The notes under the pieces: model-generated
What the model was told of the DNA's origin: nothing
The model's database searches: none
The model's input: only the letters and a program-made list of their open reading frames with translations
Translations under genes and position numbers: made by a program
Part shown: in pieces, positions 32,753 through 42,095 of the stretch
Layout of the letters: each line of letters opens with the position of its first letter
Position numbering within the stretch: position 1 is the stretch's first letter
Source of the DNA: Alphaproteobacteria bacterium
GTDB lineage: Bacteria > Pseudomonadota > Alphaproteobacteria > UBA9219
Assembly: GCA_028691835.1 (NCBI GenBank)
Contig: JAQUYN010000012.1
Location: forward strand, 1 to 45,894
Length of the DNA stretch: 45,894 bases
Reading direction: 5' to 3'

Positions 32753-33541
32753 TCAGAGCAAGGCTTCGGCGCGAACTACATCTTCGGGGCTGTCGATGCC
32801 CGTCATGCTGGGGCGCCCGCGATAGTCAACAGGCACGCATCGTATCTTATAACCATGTTCGATCACGCGCAATTGCTCAAGGCCTTCCAAAGCCTCAAAG
32901 TGACCTTCGGAAAGTGTAACAAACGCATCGAGCATCGTACGACTGTACCCATACAGGCCGATATGTCGCCAGACAGGGGAAAGCGTTGTCGTGTCGCGCA
33001 ATGTGTCTTCTTTGCGAATGGCAGGAATGATGTTTTTAGAGAACCAGTGCGCAAGGCCCGTTGTCTTGTTAAAGACAGCCGTTGTTCCGCTGAAGGGTGT
33101 GGTTTCTTTTGTCTCGCGCAGCTTGTCGAGTTGATCCCAAGTCAGCTGAGTAACGGGGGTCACCACATCGCATGGCGACAGTTTGAAAGACTGGATCATG
33201 GCATCAAGAAAATCTGGTGGCGTAAAGGGGGTGTCGCCTTGCAGGTTTAAAATGAAATCGGCTTCTGAACGACTGATGCGAACAGCTTCGCGAACGCGAT
33301 CCGTTCCCGTCGCGCAGGTTTCGGGAGTCAGTACGGCGGCAATTTCACATTCTTTGGCATGGGTTATGATGCGTTCATCATCTGTTGCTACAAGAAGACT
33401 GACATCAGGATCATTTTGTGCAGCGTTTTTCGCAATGGCAATCATGTGCTGTAAAAGCGTTTTTCCTGCGATTTGGAGAAGGGGTTTGCCCGGAAGGCGC
33501 GTTGACCCAAAGCGTGCCGGAATTACAATAAGCGTTTTCAT
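32753..33541 (-). CDS. kdsB: 3-deoxy-manno-octulosonate cytidylyltransferase (CMP-KDO synthetase), 262 aa
   Basis: The start is the ATG at 33541 with AAGGA upstream; the in-frame TTG at 33544 is ignored. Family motifs are IVIPARFGSTRLPGKPLLQI, LLVATDDERIITHAKE, CATGTDRVREAV, FILNLQGDTPFTPPDFLDAM and HIGLYGYSRTMLDAFV. The enzyme activates KDO with CTP for lipid A-KDO synthesis, which shows a Gram-negative envelope. The order methylase-kdsB-histidine phosphatase on the minus strand, with 18 and 36 bp spacers, suggests one transcript. Confidence 0.95.
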   Translation of the reverse strand: MKTLIVIPARFGSTRLPGKPLLQIAGKTLLQHMIAIAKNAAQNDPDVSLLVATDDERIITHAKECEIAAVLTPETCATGTDRVREAVRISRSEADFILNLQGDTPFTPPDFLDAMIQSFKLSPCDVVTPVTQLTWDQLDKLRETKETTPFSGTTAVFNKTTGLAHWFSKNIIPAIRKEDTLRDTTTLSPVWRHIGLYGYSRTMLDAFVTLSEGHFEALEGLEQLRVIEHGYKIRCVPVDYRGRPSMTGIDSPEDVVRAEALL

Positions 33542-33559
33542 CAACGATCCTTTGATTTT

Positions 33560-34795
33560 TTAGTAGTCTGATAATATCTCCGCCTCTTGTCTTAGGATGG
33601 TTGAGGCCAGTTCGTCAACGGAAAGCCTAGGTTTGGTTCCAATCTTGGTTAAAACCACAAATTCAATATTCATGGGTTTGACGGAATAACGCTGGCTGCT
33701 GACGCGGTATCGTTTATAGGCGCGGGTGAAAAGCTGGGTATCTCCGGCGTTGCAATTGGCTTGGAGGAGTGTCCGTAAGGGGATCATGCCATCTGTGCTA
33801 TAGCTTGTTGCCGTCCACGAGCTCTCAGGGATCGCTTGCAAAAGGTTTTGATAAGCATCAGAGGCTTCGTCGCGATAGTTATAGGCGCTGCGTCGCTCGG
33901 TGCGCCAATCTTTGCGGATCGCAGCTTTATCGCCGCGCTTGGAGATTTTTGCCGGAAGTTCTGGCTTGTCCCATAACGCGACGCTGTTCAGGACATGATA
34001 ATTTGCGCCATAGGGATGTTGGTTATAGGGTGGGTCGAGATAGAGGAAGGCCGAACCTGAAATATGCTGGGGTAAATTGCGCACCACGCTGTGGGCATCA
34101 TCGCGAAGAACAAAGGACGGTTGACCATTATCGAGGAATTGCGCGGGTCGCAAACTCAGTTCGCCCTTGATGCGATAAAGCGCTGTGTTCGTTCGTCCGC
34201 CCCAGCCATTGTGGAACCCTTTAAAGACGCCGCTTGTGTTGCTGTTATAGCAACATTGATAAAGTAAAGGCGCGAGCAGCGCCGCCTGTTGTGACGCATC
34301 AATGCGTCCTTCCTGTTGCCAAAGATCGATTTGGTGGCGAATGGCGTCAATGCGCATGCCGTTTTTGCGTGTATAGAACATGCGATCTTTTGTGGTGTCG
34401 TAACATTCATCATTATTGGGGCACAGGTGGCGCGTGATCCAATCCTCACGTGGGGGGAGGGTATTGAGTTGAGCCAGAACCTCTGCATAGGTTTGGTCAT
34501 TAAAGAAGGTCGGTGGTTTTGTCAGGCCTAGATAGCAGCGATTAATGATCTCACTGTAAGGCTCCCAATCGTTTGCGACGACGGCATAACCCAATTGTCG
34601 CGCCAGACGACTGACAACGCCTGTTCCCGCAAAAAGGTCAACAAACGTGTGTGTTTCTGGTCGAATTCCCGAAGCGTTTATGGCTTCGTGAATCAGGCGA
34701 AGCAACTTTCTCTTGTTCCCAATATAAGGGATAAGCTGATGAAAGAGGTATTCATCAGTAGCATTAGCAGAATGAGTTGACGCTTCCCATTTCAT
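33560..34795 (-). CDS. D12-class N6-adenine DNA methyltransferase, solitary, 411 aa
   Basis: It has the alpha-class (DpnM/Dam-like) layout: LIPYIGNKRKLLRLI near residue 21-35, SAM motif I VDLFAGTGVVSRLARQLG at about 52-69, and catalytic FLYLDPPYNQHPYG with DPPY at 254-257. The insert between the motifs (about 90-230) probably holds the target recognition domain. The ATG at 34795 is preferred over an in-frame TTG at 34828, as the residues between show no family likeness. No restriction endonuclease is nearby, and the gene sits between clpB and kdsB, so it may be an orphan methylase with a regulatory role or part of a decayed restriction system. Confidence 0.9.
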   Translation of the reverse strand: MKWEASTHSANATDEYLFHQLIPYIGNKRKLLRLIHEAINASGIRPETHTFVDLFAGTGVVSRLARQLGYAVVANDWEPYSEIINRCYLGLTKPPTFFNDQTYAEVLAQLNTLPPREDWITRHLCPNNDECYDTTKDRMFYTRKNGMRIDAIRHQIDLWQQEGRIDASQQAALLAPLLYQCCYNSNTSGVFKGFHNGWGGRTNTALYRIKGELSLRPAQFLDNGQPSFVLRDDAHSVVRNLPQHISGSAFLYLDPPYNQHPYGANYHVLNSVALWDKPELPAKISKRGDKAAIRKDWRTERRSAYNYRDEASDAYQNLLQAIPESSWTATSYSTDGMIPLRTLLQANCNAGDTQLFTRAYKRYRVSSQRYSVKPMNIEFVVLTKIGTKPRLSVDELASTILRQEAEILSDY

Positions 34796-34886
34796 ACAAA
34801 GTGGCCCGTGGATGAGATGACGCAACAAGTGTGTTGGAAATCGCGCGTATCCTTGCCGCTATACCTACGCCGGACTAAGACTACTC

Positions 34887-37466
34887 TTATTTTGACGTCA
34901 AAGCTATATCCCCTTTGTTAGTGCTGACATGTACCGTGCTGCCTGCGACAATTTTGCCAGCTAAAAACTCTTCTGCTAATTTGTTTTGCAGGCTGCGTTG
35001 GATAACGCGCTTGAGAGGGCGCGCCCCATATACGGGATCGTAACCGGCATTGCCGAGCCATTGCAGGGCATCAGGTGTAAGTTCGATTTTGATGTCATGA
35101 GCGTCAAGAAGCTTTTTGAGTTTTGTAATCTGAACATCGACAATGGCTGTCATGTTGGCGCGGCTCAAACGGTGGAAGATGAGAATTTCATCCAAACGGT
35201 TGAGAAACTCAGGGCGGAAATGATGCTTGACCGTTTCCATTACCTGATCGCGTGTTGCGGTGGTCAACTCTTCGTCGCTGTCATTGGCGATAACATCTGA
35301 ACCGAGGTTCGACGTTAGGATGATGAGCGTATTGCGGAAATCAACAACGCGACCTTGTCCATCGGTCAGGCGTCCATCGTCAAGCACCTGAAGCAGGATA
35401 TTAAAAACATCGACATGTGCTTTTTCAACTTCGTCAAACAATATCACTTGATAGGGACGACGGCGTACGGATTCGGTCAGCGTGCCCCCCTCTTCATAGC
35501 CGACATAGCCGGGAGGCGCGCCAATCAGTCGAGCCACGGCATGCTTTTCCATATATTCAGACATGTCGATCCGCATCATGGCCTGTTCATCGTCAAACAG
35601 AAATTCGGCCAGCGCCTTTGTCAGCTCTGTTTTGCCAACGCCTGTCGGGCCTAAGAAAAGGAAAGAGCCTGTTGGGCGATTGGGATCTTGCAATCCGGCG
35701 CGGGCGCGGCGGACGGCGTTGGATACGGCAATCACAGCTTCGTCTTGTCCGATGACGCGGCGGCGTAAGTGATCTTCCATCTTTAACAGCTTGTCGCGCT
35801 CTCCTTGCATCATGCGGTCAACGGGGATTCCTGTCCATCGACTGACAATGGAGGCGATGTCTGTGTCCTTGACGACTTCGTCAATCAAGGCCCCTTCGCC
35901 TTGATCTTCGGCGGCGGCTCGTTTTTTTTCTAAGTCGGGAATGATGCCATAGGTCAGCTCACCGGCACGTGTGTATTGTCCTTCACGTTGAGCTTTTTCG
36001 AGTTCAGCCCGGGCTTGTTCAATTTGTTCTTTGATTTTCTGAGCACTGTTGATTTGGCTCTTTTCGTTTTGCCAGCGCGCCGTGAGGCCTGCGGATTGCT
36101 CCTCAAGTTCGGCGAGTTCGCTTTGCAATTTATCAAGACGCGTTACGGACGCTGCATCTGTTTCGCGTCGCAGGGCGGCTTGCTCGATCTTCAGTTGGAT
36201 AATCCGGCGGTCGATTTCATCGATTTCTTCGGGCTTGCTTTCAACTTCCATCCGCAGCCGCGCTGCAGCTTCATCGATCAAATCAATAGCTTTATCGGGA
36301 AGAAAACGGTCTGTGATATAGCGGTTGGACAAAGTTGCCGCGGCAACAATGGCGCCATCTGTAATGCGCACGCCATGATGCACCTCATATTTTTCTTTCA
36401 GGCCGCGCAAGATTGAGATTGTGTCTTCGACGCTTGGTTGATTGACAAAGATGGGTTGAAAACGGCGGGCGAGGGCGGCGTCCTTTTCGATATATTGGCG
36501 ATATTCATCCAAAGTTGTGGCGCCAATGCAGTGCAGCTCTCCACGTGCCAAGGCGGGTTTGAGCATGTTTGAGGCATCCATTGTGCCCTCGGTTTTACCT
36601 GCGCCGACGAGTAAATGCAGCTCATCAATAAAAATAATAATTTCGCCAGCGGCGGCTGTAATTTCGCTTAAAACAGCCTTCAGCCGTTCTTCGAACTCAC
36701 CGCGAAACTTTGCGCCTGCGACAAGCGATCCCAGATCCAGCGAAAGGACTCGTTTGTTTTTTAAGCCTTCCGGCACATCGCCTTTAAAAATGCGTTGGGC
36801 CAAACCTTCGATGATGGCGGTTTTGCCAACCCCGGGCTCACCGATCAGAACCGGGTTGTTTTTCGTGCGGCGCGCAAGCACTTGGATCGTGCGTCGGATT
36901 TCTTCATCGCGCCCAATGACGGGATCAAGTTTGCCTTCTTTGGCGGCGGCGGTCAGATCGCGAGCGTACTTTTTCATCGCGTCATAGCCTTGCTCGGCCC
37001 CGGCACTATCAGCCGTACGTCCTTTGCGAAGGTCGTTGATTGTTTGGTTGAGCTTTTGCGGCGTTACACCTGCGTTGGAAAGAATCTTCTGCAGTGGCGT
37101 GTTGGTCGCCATGGTCATAGCGAGCAGGATGCGTTCGACGGTTACAAAGCTATCCCCTGCCTTTTGGGCAAGGTCTTCAGCCGACCCCATGATGCGGGCG
37201 AGTTCGGCAGATAGATGGAGCTGGTCGGCATTGCCTGATGCATAAACCTTTGGTATTTTTTCTAAGGCTGCGTTGACATCTTGCGTAACTTGCTTGGTGT
37301 TGCCCCCGCTTGCCTGAATGAGGCCAGCGGCCATGCCTTCGTTGTCATCCAACATGGCTTTTAAAAGATGTTCGGGGACAAGGCGCTGGTGCTGGCGTTT
37401 TAAGGCTTCCATTTGCGCATTTTGTATGAAACCTTGTGCCCGCTCGGTGTATTTTGAAATGTCCAT
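34887..37466 (-). CDS. clpB: ClpB disaggregase chaperone, 859 aa
   Basis: The ATG at 37466 follows GAGGGGGA and starts [13 protein letters not shown]; the upstream frame to 37520 is not family-like. Order: Clp N domain (1-150), AAA+ 1 with Walker A GEPGVGKT (209-216) and Walker [10 protein letters not shown], the coiled-coil middle domain (about 395-520), AAA+ 2 with GPTGVGKT (near 605), [20 protein letters not shown] and the C-terminal small domain ([15 protein letters not shown]). The length is that of E. coli ClpB (857). It resolves protein aggregates with DnaK after heat stress. No heat-shock promoter could be fixed by eye in the 87 bp ahead, which contain a G-rich run (37539-37552). Confidence 0.97.
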   Translation of the reverse strand: MDISKYTERAQGFIQNAQMEALKRQHQRLVPEHLLKAMLDDNEGMAAGLIQASGGNTKQVTQDVNAALEKIPKVYASGNADQLHLSAELARIMGSAEDLAQKAGDSFVTVERILLAMTMATNTPLQKILSNAGVTPQKLNQTINDLRKGRTADSAGAEQGYDAMKKYARDLTAAAKEGKLDPVIGRDEEIRRTIQVLARRTKNNPVLIGEPGVGKTAIIEGLAQRIFKGDVPEGLKNKRVLSLDLGSLVAGAKFRGEFEERLKAVLSEITAAAGEIIIFIDELHLLVGAGKTEGTMDASNMLKPALARGELHCIGATTLDEYRQYIEKDAALARRFQPIFVNQPSVEDTISILRGLKEKYEVHHGVRITDGAIVAAATLSNRYITDRFLPDKAIDLIDEAAARLRMEVESKPEEIDEIDRRIIQLKIEQAALRRETDAASVTRLDKLQSELAELEEQSAGLTARWQNEKSQINSAQKIKEQIEQARAELEKAQREGQYTRAGELTYGIIPDLEKKRAAAEDQGEGALIDEVVKDTDIASIVSRWTGIPVDRMMQGERDKLLKMEDHLRRRVIGQDEAVIAVSNAVRRARAGLQDPNRPTGSFLFLGPTGVGKTELTKALAEFLFDDEQAMMRIDMSEYMEKHAVARLIGAPPGYVGYEEGGTLTESVRRRPYQVILFDEVEKAHVDVFNILLQVLDDGRLTDGQGRVVDFRNTLIILTSNLGSDVIANDSDEELTTATRDQVMETVKHHFRPEFLNRLDEILIFHRLSRANMTAIVDVQITKLKKLLDAHDIKIELTPDALQWLGNAGYDPVYGARPLKRVIQRSLQNKLAEEFLAGKIVAGSTVHVSTNKGDIALTSK

Positions 37467-37553
37467 ACCGTCCCCCTCATTAAACGCTATATTGCGTCTT
37501 CCTGAAAAGTATGTGGGCATTCTCTTGTGAATTACAAGGGGGAGGGGGGGGCG

Positions 37554-37997
37554 TTACTTAAAAACCAGTTTGCGCGAGGCAAAAAAGTTAAAGAACATGG
37601 CCGCGATGCTGCCTGCCATAAGCCCCAAGATAGGATAGTCATAAATGAAGGGGATAGTGCTGACCAAAAGGCTATAGGTTCCGCGATTGAAAACAATCCC
37701 GATACCGCAAACGGCGGCAAACTTGCTAAGCTGTTTGGCCATGGGGTCGTGGTCGATGTGGCGAAAGGTGTAAAGACGGTTGCCGATCCACGTAAAGGTT
37801 ACGGCAAAGGGAAAGGCAAAAAAACCAGCTGGAATGCGGTCCATTGCAAAGGCATAGATACCTAAATAGGTAAAGGTCGCATCAACCAAAAAACCTAAAC
37901 CACCAACGACGCCAAATTTGAGAAATTGGATGAAGGTCGGCTTTTTAAGAAGCTGAAAAACCTTATCAATGAGGCCGCCCGATTTCAGCATGTTCAT
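37554..37997 (-). CDS. GtrA family membrane protein, 147 aa
   Basis: It has four hydrophobic segments, with the GtrA signature FLKFGVVGGLGFLVDATFTYLG in TM1, then IPAGFFAFPFAVTFTWIGNRLYTF, and GIGIVFNRGTYSLLVS and ILGLMAGSIAAMFFNFFASRKLVF in the second half. GtrA proteins are small membrane proteins, often thought to flip polyprenyl-linked sugars for surface polysaccharide modification. No glucosyltransferase is adjacent. The start may be 37997 or the in-frame ATG at 37991. The clpB start lies 87 bp downstream on the same strand. Confidence 0.9.
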   Translation of the reverse strand: MNMLKSGGLIDKVFQLLKKPTFIQFLKFGVVGGLGFLVDATFTYLGIYAFAMDRIPAGFFAFPFAVTFTWIGNRLYTFRHIDHDPMAKQLSKFAAVCGIGIVFNRGTYSLLVSTIPFIYDYPILGLMAGSIAAMFFNFFASRKLVFK

Positions 37998-38044
37998 GTA
38001 CCGCTTTAAGTTTAGAAAGAGGTTGAACCAAGCGAGAGTATTTA

Positions 38045-38060
38045 GGGTGGCGTGCCACCC
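38045..38060 (-). terminator. GC-rich hairpin downstream of tRNA-Val
   Basis: GGGTGGC-gt-GCCACCC is a perfect 7-bp stem with a 2-nt centre, 17 bp beyond the 3' end of tRNA-Val (minus strand). No clear T-run follows, only TAAAT, so it may terminate weakly or stabilise the transcript's 3' end. Confidence 0.45.
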
Positions 38061-38077
38061 GAAGCTTTAGCGTAGGG

Positions 38078-38152
38078 TGGTGGGCGCGACAGGGATTGAA
38101 CCTGTGACCCCTACCATGTCAAGGTAGTGCTCTCCCGCTGAGCTACGCGCCC
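38078..38152 (-). tRNA. tRNA-Val (GAC anticodon), CCA encoded
   Basis: Minus-strand cloverleaf: acceptor GGGCGCG/CGCGCCC, D arm GCTCAGCGGGAGAGC, anticodon arm CTACC-TTGACAT-GGTAG with anticodon GAC, T arm ACAGG-TTCAATC-CCTGT, discriminator A and encoded CCA. All stems pair fully. Confidence 0.96.
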
Positions 38153-38538
38153 GTTCTTCCCCGTAAAGCCGGAGGCGGGAAGCGTCCGGCAAGGTCAGAG
38201 CAGGCGGTTTAGCATTATGTTCGCCTGCCTGCAATAGTTTGAATCGGGGGAAACATCAAAAAATGAGAAAAAGCGCCGAAAGGACCTCATTTGTATGACA
38301 GAATTCGACATTTTTCGGTCATTTAGGGCCAGTTTTGGTGCCGTTTGGGGGGGTATTTTTATACCAATTAGTGCATATCAAATGTCGTTTAAGAACCAGT
38401 GGATTTATGGGGGATTTGTAAAGAATAAGAGGTAATACATTGTTTTGCTTAACATCCCTGTGATAAGGAATTAAGGCGCAAGTAATATAGATATGTTACA
38501 GTTAGCCGTTATTTGCTGAGATATTTCGATGGTGTATT
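38153..38538. other. 386-bp intergenic region between tRNA-Val and the metallopeptidase gene
   Basis: It contains a hairpin-like GCCGGA/TCCGGC pair just upstream of the tRNA (38168-38191), a GGTAT-ttt-ATACC-like hairpin near 38350 and an AT-rich segment before 38539. I see no gene. The base composition shifts to AT-rich from about 38250 on. Confidence 0.5.
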
Positions 38539-40125
38539 ATGACAAGTTATTATGAATATTCTTGGTCAAAGCTGGATACGTTTCTTGATGAAACTTTAGC
38601 AGAAACACGGGGCCGAGCCGCACGTCTGGCAGAAGAAGTTAAAGAAGTACAACAATTCCAGCGGGACGCTCAGGCGAGATTTGATCGGGCTCTTCAGGAA
38701 TATCCCTTTCTTGATAAGAGCGGCACACTTCTTCCACCGGAAAAGTTGAATCAGAAACATCGGGATTCCTTCGTGCGCATCAAGCCATGGTCAATTACAT
38801 CGTGGCTATTGTTCGGTCAGGAGAGCCAGACCTTGCTCGCGTACAAATCTGTTGCCCGAAGTGGTGATTTACCTGACAAAAAATCGTCGATCATTCTTGG
38901 GTGGCCGTTGCGGTTCCTGCGAAGAAAAGTTGCACGAAAAGGGATACAGACGAAGTGGACGCATACTGATTTCTCGCAAGAGGCTTATGATAAAGTGATT
39001 GCAGCCCAACGGGAACAAGGAAATCGTGATGCCAGTGTGCAGTTTGCCCAAAGCCAACTTCAGTATTCTTCGACCTCTCTTGCCTATTATGAAGAAATTC
39101 AAGAGAGAGCGGCGCGCTTAAAAGTAGCGTTGGCGGGGCAGAATATTCCTGCCCCCTTATTTAATGCGGAAAAAGATTTTGTTGAAGACCTTCGCACCTG
39201 TCTTACGCTGAAAGAGCAGAAAGATCGCTCAATTATTTATCAGGCCACGAAAAGAAGCAATCAAAAAATTATTGATTATCTGGTTGTTCAATCCAAGATT
39301 CAGATTATTGAAGCCCCTGAGATCCTTGATAAGATCAAAGAGTATTTGAGCTATTCTAAAAATGGCAAGCTGCTTCTCGACAAGGCCGAAGCAAGTGGTT
39401 ATAAGATCCAGTTGTATCAATATGAAGGACTGGAGCATTTGGATGGTCCCGGGATCGCACTCGGCAGACATGATGCGAAAATAAAGACAATCGGAATCTT
39501 GGTTCACCCAGAGCTAAGGCTAAGGGAACTGGGGCAAGCCGAAACTTTATCCCATGAACTCGCCCATATGGATAATGCACTCAATCTTGGTCTAAAAACA
39601 TGCATGGATTCAAAAGTAGAGTCGCCGCTGCTCTATTCAAGACTCATAGAGGCCGCAGCCAACGCTGTTATGGCTGTCGTTACAGATGAAATGTATCAAG
39701 GCCTAGCAAAGAAGCTTGATATGCCATACTCACATCCTTTTCGACATCAATTCGAACAGGATTATGGGCATAACGCAATGGCCCTCAGAAGTTTCTTTTC
39801 TTCTTTGAAGGGCGAAGAGGGAAGGGGGGATTATGATGCCTTGTGTCTTGATGGTTTCGCCGCGCTTGAGGTGTGTGGAAAATGGGACGAGACGGTAGAA
39901 TCCTATTCGCTTTTACAGCCCAAAAATCTTGAGCAGTTAACGATCTTGCCTGATGGCCAATCCTTTATGCCTAAACGTCTCATGAGGTTGATTCCTGCCC
40001 TTGTCGGCAAAGTTGATTATCCAAAAATCACCATTAAGCAGAAGGGGCCAGAAAAACCTGTTGGCGGGTTCCTCTTATCTAAGCGACGTGAGCCGTTATC
40101 TTTCAGGCCATCACGTCATCTTTGA
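38539..40125 (+). CDS. Putative zinc metallopeptidase (HELAH), unrecognised family, 528 aa
   Basis: The zinc motif is AETLSHELAHMDNA, with H339, E340 and H343, and a candidate third ligand E371 lies 28 residues later in LIEAAANAVMAVV, as in gluzincins. The N-terminal ~60 residues and about 150-250 look like coiled coil or helical rods (TRGRAARLAEEVKEVQQF). No signal peptide is present. The region 285-330 (YKIQLYQYEGLEHLDGPG; IGILVHPELRLREL) leads into the motif as a beta-strand/helix core, as in many small proteases. I think it resembles the DUF6782-type putative metallopeptidases of alphaproteobacteria, but this is a guess. The gene stands alone, with no clear ribosome-binding site ahead of the ATG. 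Confidence 0.7.
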   Translation: MTSYYEYSWSKLDTFLDETLAETRGRAARLAEEVKEVQQFQRDAQARFDRALQEYPFLDKSGTLLPPEKLNQKHRDSFVRIKPWSITSWLLFGQESQTLLAYKSVARSGDLPDKKSSIILGWPLRFLRRKVARKGIQTKWTHTDFSQEAYDKVIAAQREQGNRDASVQFAQSQLQYSSTSLAYYEEIQERAARLKVALAGQNIPAPLFNAEKDFVEDLRTCLTLKEQKDRSIIYQATKRSNQKIIDYLVVQSKIQIIEAPEILDKIKEYLSYSKNGKLLLDKAEASGYKIQLYQYEGLEHLDGPGIALGRHDAKIKTIGILVHPELRLRELGQAETLSHELAHMDNALNLGLKTCMDSKVESPLLYSRLIEAAANAVMAVVTDEMYQGLAKKLDMPYSHPFRHQFEQDYGHNAMALRSFFSSLKGEEGRGDYDALCLDGFAALEVCGKWDETVESYSLLQPKNLEQLTILPDGQSFMPKRLMRLIPALVGKVDYPKITIKQKGPEKPVGGFLLSKRREPLSFRPSRHL

Positions 40126-40142
40126 GTTTAGATAGCAGACGG

Positions 40143-40415
40143 CTAGTTTTTTCGCAGCATTCCTTCAACCGCACCAGATGCTGGCGAGGTGCTGTCGATG
40201 ACGCTGTTGTGGATATCTTCGGAATGTTCTCTGGCTTCGATCTTGTGCCATGCGTGTTCATGAAAGAAGAAGGCGATGGTTTGAAAGCAGGGTTCGATCA
40301 GGCCAATAGCAAAGGCGACGCGCCAGCTTCCCGAAAGGACATAGGCCACGATAATCGCGATGGTCATGTGCATCGTGGCATAGCTGAGTGTTTTAAGAAG
40401 GGTTTGCTTGATCAT
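40143..40415 (-). CDS. DUF2061 small membrane protein, 90 aa
   Basis: The pattern LKTLSYATMHMTIAIIVAYV, then GSWRVAFAIGLIEPCFQTIA and FFFHEHAWHKIE matches DUF2061 (two TM segments and a terminal YyxHERxW-like motif, here FFHEHAW). About 30 residues of disordered, acidic tail follow. The function is unknown; members are often near sulfur-assimilation or stress genes. It starts 21 bp after the solute-binding protein gene on the same strand and converges on the metallopeptidase gene with 17 bp between stops. Confidence 0.85.
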   Translation of the reverse strand: MIKQTLLKTLSYATMHMTIAIIVAYVLSGSWRVAFAIGLIEPCFQTIAFFFHEHAWHKIEAREHSEDIHNSVIDSTSPASGAVEGMLRKN

Positions 40416-40436
40416 AGAGCCTCGGCTGGGTGTTTT

Positions 40437-41324
40437 TTAGCTATAATTCTCTTTTTGCATCATCAAGACGCCAGGCATTGTTTCATACCGATGGACGATT
40501 TTTTCAAACTCTCCTGAGCTCATGATTTCATCTGTTGCCGTGTTGAGAAGGCTGACGAGCGAATGCTCTCCCTTCGCGACGGGGATTGTATGACCAAAAA
40601 GACGAAGCGGGCGTTCTGCCGGGATTTCACGAATTTTGTCTGGGTTTTTGATCATGAAGGCCGCGCCTGTCCACGCATCGGTAAAGGTCACATCGGCTTT
40701 GCCTGTCGTAACATTCAACAATAACATGCTGGCATCGCTGAGTTGTGGAATAGAAAGCGTTTTGGCCTGTGCAAAGTACGTGCGTGCTAGCTCTGACGAT
40801 AATTCGGAGTCCATGGTTGAGATGATGATCTCGGAAGAATTGATCTTGTCCAACTGGTGGTCAAAGCGTTTGTCGCCTTCACGCACATAGGCTTTGATGG
40901 GAAGGTAATAGGTTGGTTCGGTAAATAAGACTTCGCGGGCAATGTTCGCTTTTGGCCAAGCGCCAAAGCACATCGCGTCAATGCGCCCGCTGTTGAGTGC
41001 CTCCGGATAATCACCCCAAGCAACTTCTTCCGTCCAGACGATGTTCAGTCCGGTATGCTTGCCAATGGCTTCAAGATATTCAAAGAAAATACCCTTGAGG
41101 TTTCCAGTTATCATATCTTTTGAAAGTCCGGGTTCCCAAATCCCATAGCCGCAGCGTAGCGTATTGGTTCGGATAACGCGTTCGAAAGCTGTTTCGCGTT
41201 TTTTCGTTTCCCCTGTGTGGTGAGCTTCTTTCATGGCTCGTGTTGTCAACATGGCCGTGGGCGCAGCAACAGCCATTGTACCCATCAAGCGCAGGAACTC
41301 ACGTTTGTTGATAAGATCACTCAT
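40437..41324 (-). CDS. Family 3 extracellular solute-binding protein, 295 aa
   Basis: The N-terminus MSDLINKREFLRLMGTMAVA followed by APTAMLTTRA looks like an exported, Tat-like or uncleaved signal. The mature part has the SBP_bac_3 fold: RTNTLRCGYGIWEPGLSKD, GIFFEYLEAIGKHTGLNIVW, EALNSGRIDAMCFGAWP, REVLFTEPTYYLPIKAYV and GKADVTFTDAWTGAAFMIKN. Family members bind amino acids or related polar solutes. No transporter membrane or ATPase genes are adjacent, which is unusual. It follows dapB by 39 bp on the same strand; a link to lysine or diaminopimelate metabolism is only suggested by position. Confidence 0.85.
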   Translation of the reverse strand: MSDLINKREFLRLMGTMAVAAPTAMLTTRAMKEAHHTGETKKRETAFERVIRTNTLRCGYGIWEPGLSKDMITGNLKGIFFEYLEAIGKHTGLNIVWTEEVAWGDYPEALNSGRIDAMCFGAWPKANIAREVLFTEPTYYLPIKAYVREGDKRFDHQLDKINSSEIIISTMDSELSSELARTYFAQAKTLSIPQLSDASMLLLNVTTGKADVTFTDAWTGAAFMIKNPDKIREIPAERPLRLFGHTIPVAKGEHSLVSLLNTATDEIMSSGEFEKIVHRYETMPGVLMMQKENYS

Positions 41325-41363
41325 GATGGTGCCTGTTCGAGAAGAAAAGAAGGTCTCGTTGTG

Positions 41364-42095
41364 TTATGCACTCAGCACATCGTCCATTGTGTAGAAGCCG
41401 GGCTTTTGTTTGGAAAGCCACATGGCGGCTTCGACGGCGCCGCGCGCGAAAACGCGACGGTCGGTGACAGTGTGCTGGATGTTGATATATTCGCCATTGC
41501 CGCCGAACAGGATTTCATGTTCACCGACAATCGCGCCACTCCGCACGGAAGCATACGACACAGGATGTTTGCCGCCATTGCCTGCCTCGACAGACTCGCC
41601 GAGCGTGAGGGCTGTGCCTGAGGGCGCGTCTTTTTTCCAGCGATGGTGGCGTTCGAGAATTGACACGTCATAGTCATAATCTTTAAGGATTTCGGCAGTG
41701 AGGCGAGCGATGCGCTTTACAACAATCAGCGATAGGCTTGTGTTGCTGGCGTAAAGGACAGGGATCGTCGCGCTGACTTTTTTGAGGACCGCTTGTGTGT
41801 TTTCGCTCAAGCCCGTCGTGCCACACATAAACGGTTTACCTTCTTCGGCTGCGATTTGCGCAAAGTTTGCCGTGGCTGTCGCGTGCGAAAAATCAATGAT
41901 GACATCACATTTTGAGATGATGTGCTCAGGTTGGTTGGTGATCAGAACTTCGCGTTCTTCATAAGACTTTGGGGGCGAGATTTCGCTGCGCGTAATGCCG
42001 CCAACAAGGCATGTGTTGGGATGGGACTGAATAATCTCGGCGATGGCTTGTCCCATGCGGCCCGTATAACCGCAGATGCCAATGGTAATAATCAT
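41364..42095 (-). CDS. dapB: 4-hydroxy-tetrahydrodipicolinate reductase, 243 aa
   Basis: The Rossmann start is IGICGYTGRMGQAIAEIIQS. Further marks are VIIDFSHATATANFAQIA, CGTTGLSE, SNTSLSLIVVKRIARL and the active-site ILERHHRWKKDAPSGTALTL. The NAD(P)H-dependent reduction gives tetrahydrodipicolinate on the way to diaminopimelate and lysine. The protein is slightly short (E. coli 273). AAGGAG precedes the ATG, inside the end of asd, and the start overlaps the asd stop by 4 bp. Confidence 0.95.
   Translation of the reverse strand: MIITIGICGYTGRMGQAIAEIIQSHPNTCLVGGITRSEISPPKSYEEREVLITNQPEHIISKCDVIIDFSHATATANFAQIAAEEGKPFMCGTTGLSENTQAVLKKVSATIPVLYASNTSLSLIVVKRIARLTAEILKDYDYDVSILERHHRWKKDAPSGTALTLGESVEAGNGGKHPVSYASVRSGAIVGEHEILFGGNGEYINIQHTVTDRRVFARGAVEAAMWLSKQKPGFYTMDDVLSA

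Noticed and set aside
33560-34795. Restriction-modification system or defence island
   Set aside because: Only a methylase is present, among housekeeping genes; no nuclease, helicase or toxin is next to it.
25504-37552. G-runs (25504-25512 and 37539-37552) as G-quadruplex regulatory sites
   Set aside because: They are short single runs without the four separated G-tracts needed for a convincing call.
38078-40125. Genomic island inserted at tRNA-Val
   Set aside because: No integrase, and no direct repeat of the tRNA 3' end was seen; the odd gene lies on the tRNA's 5' side.
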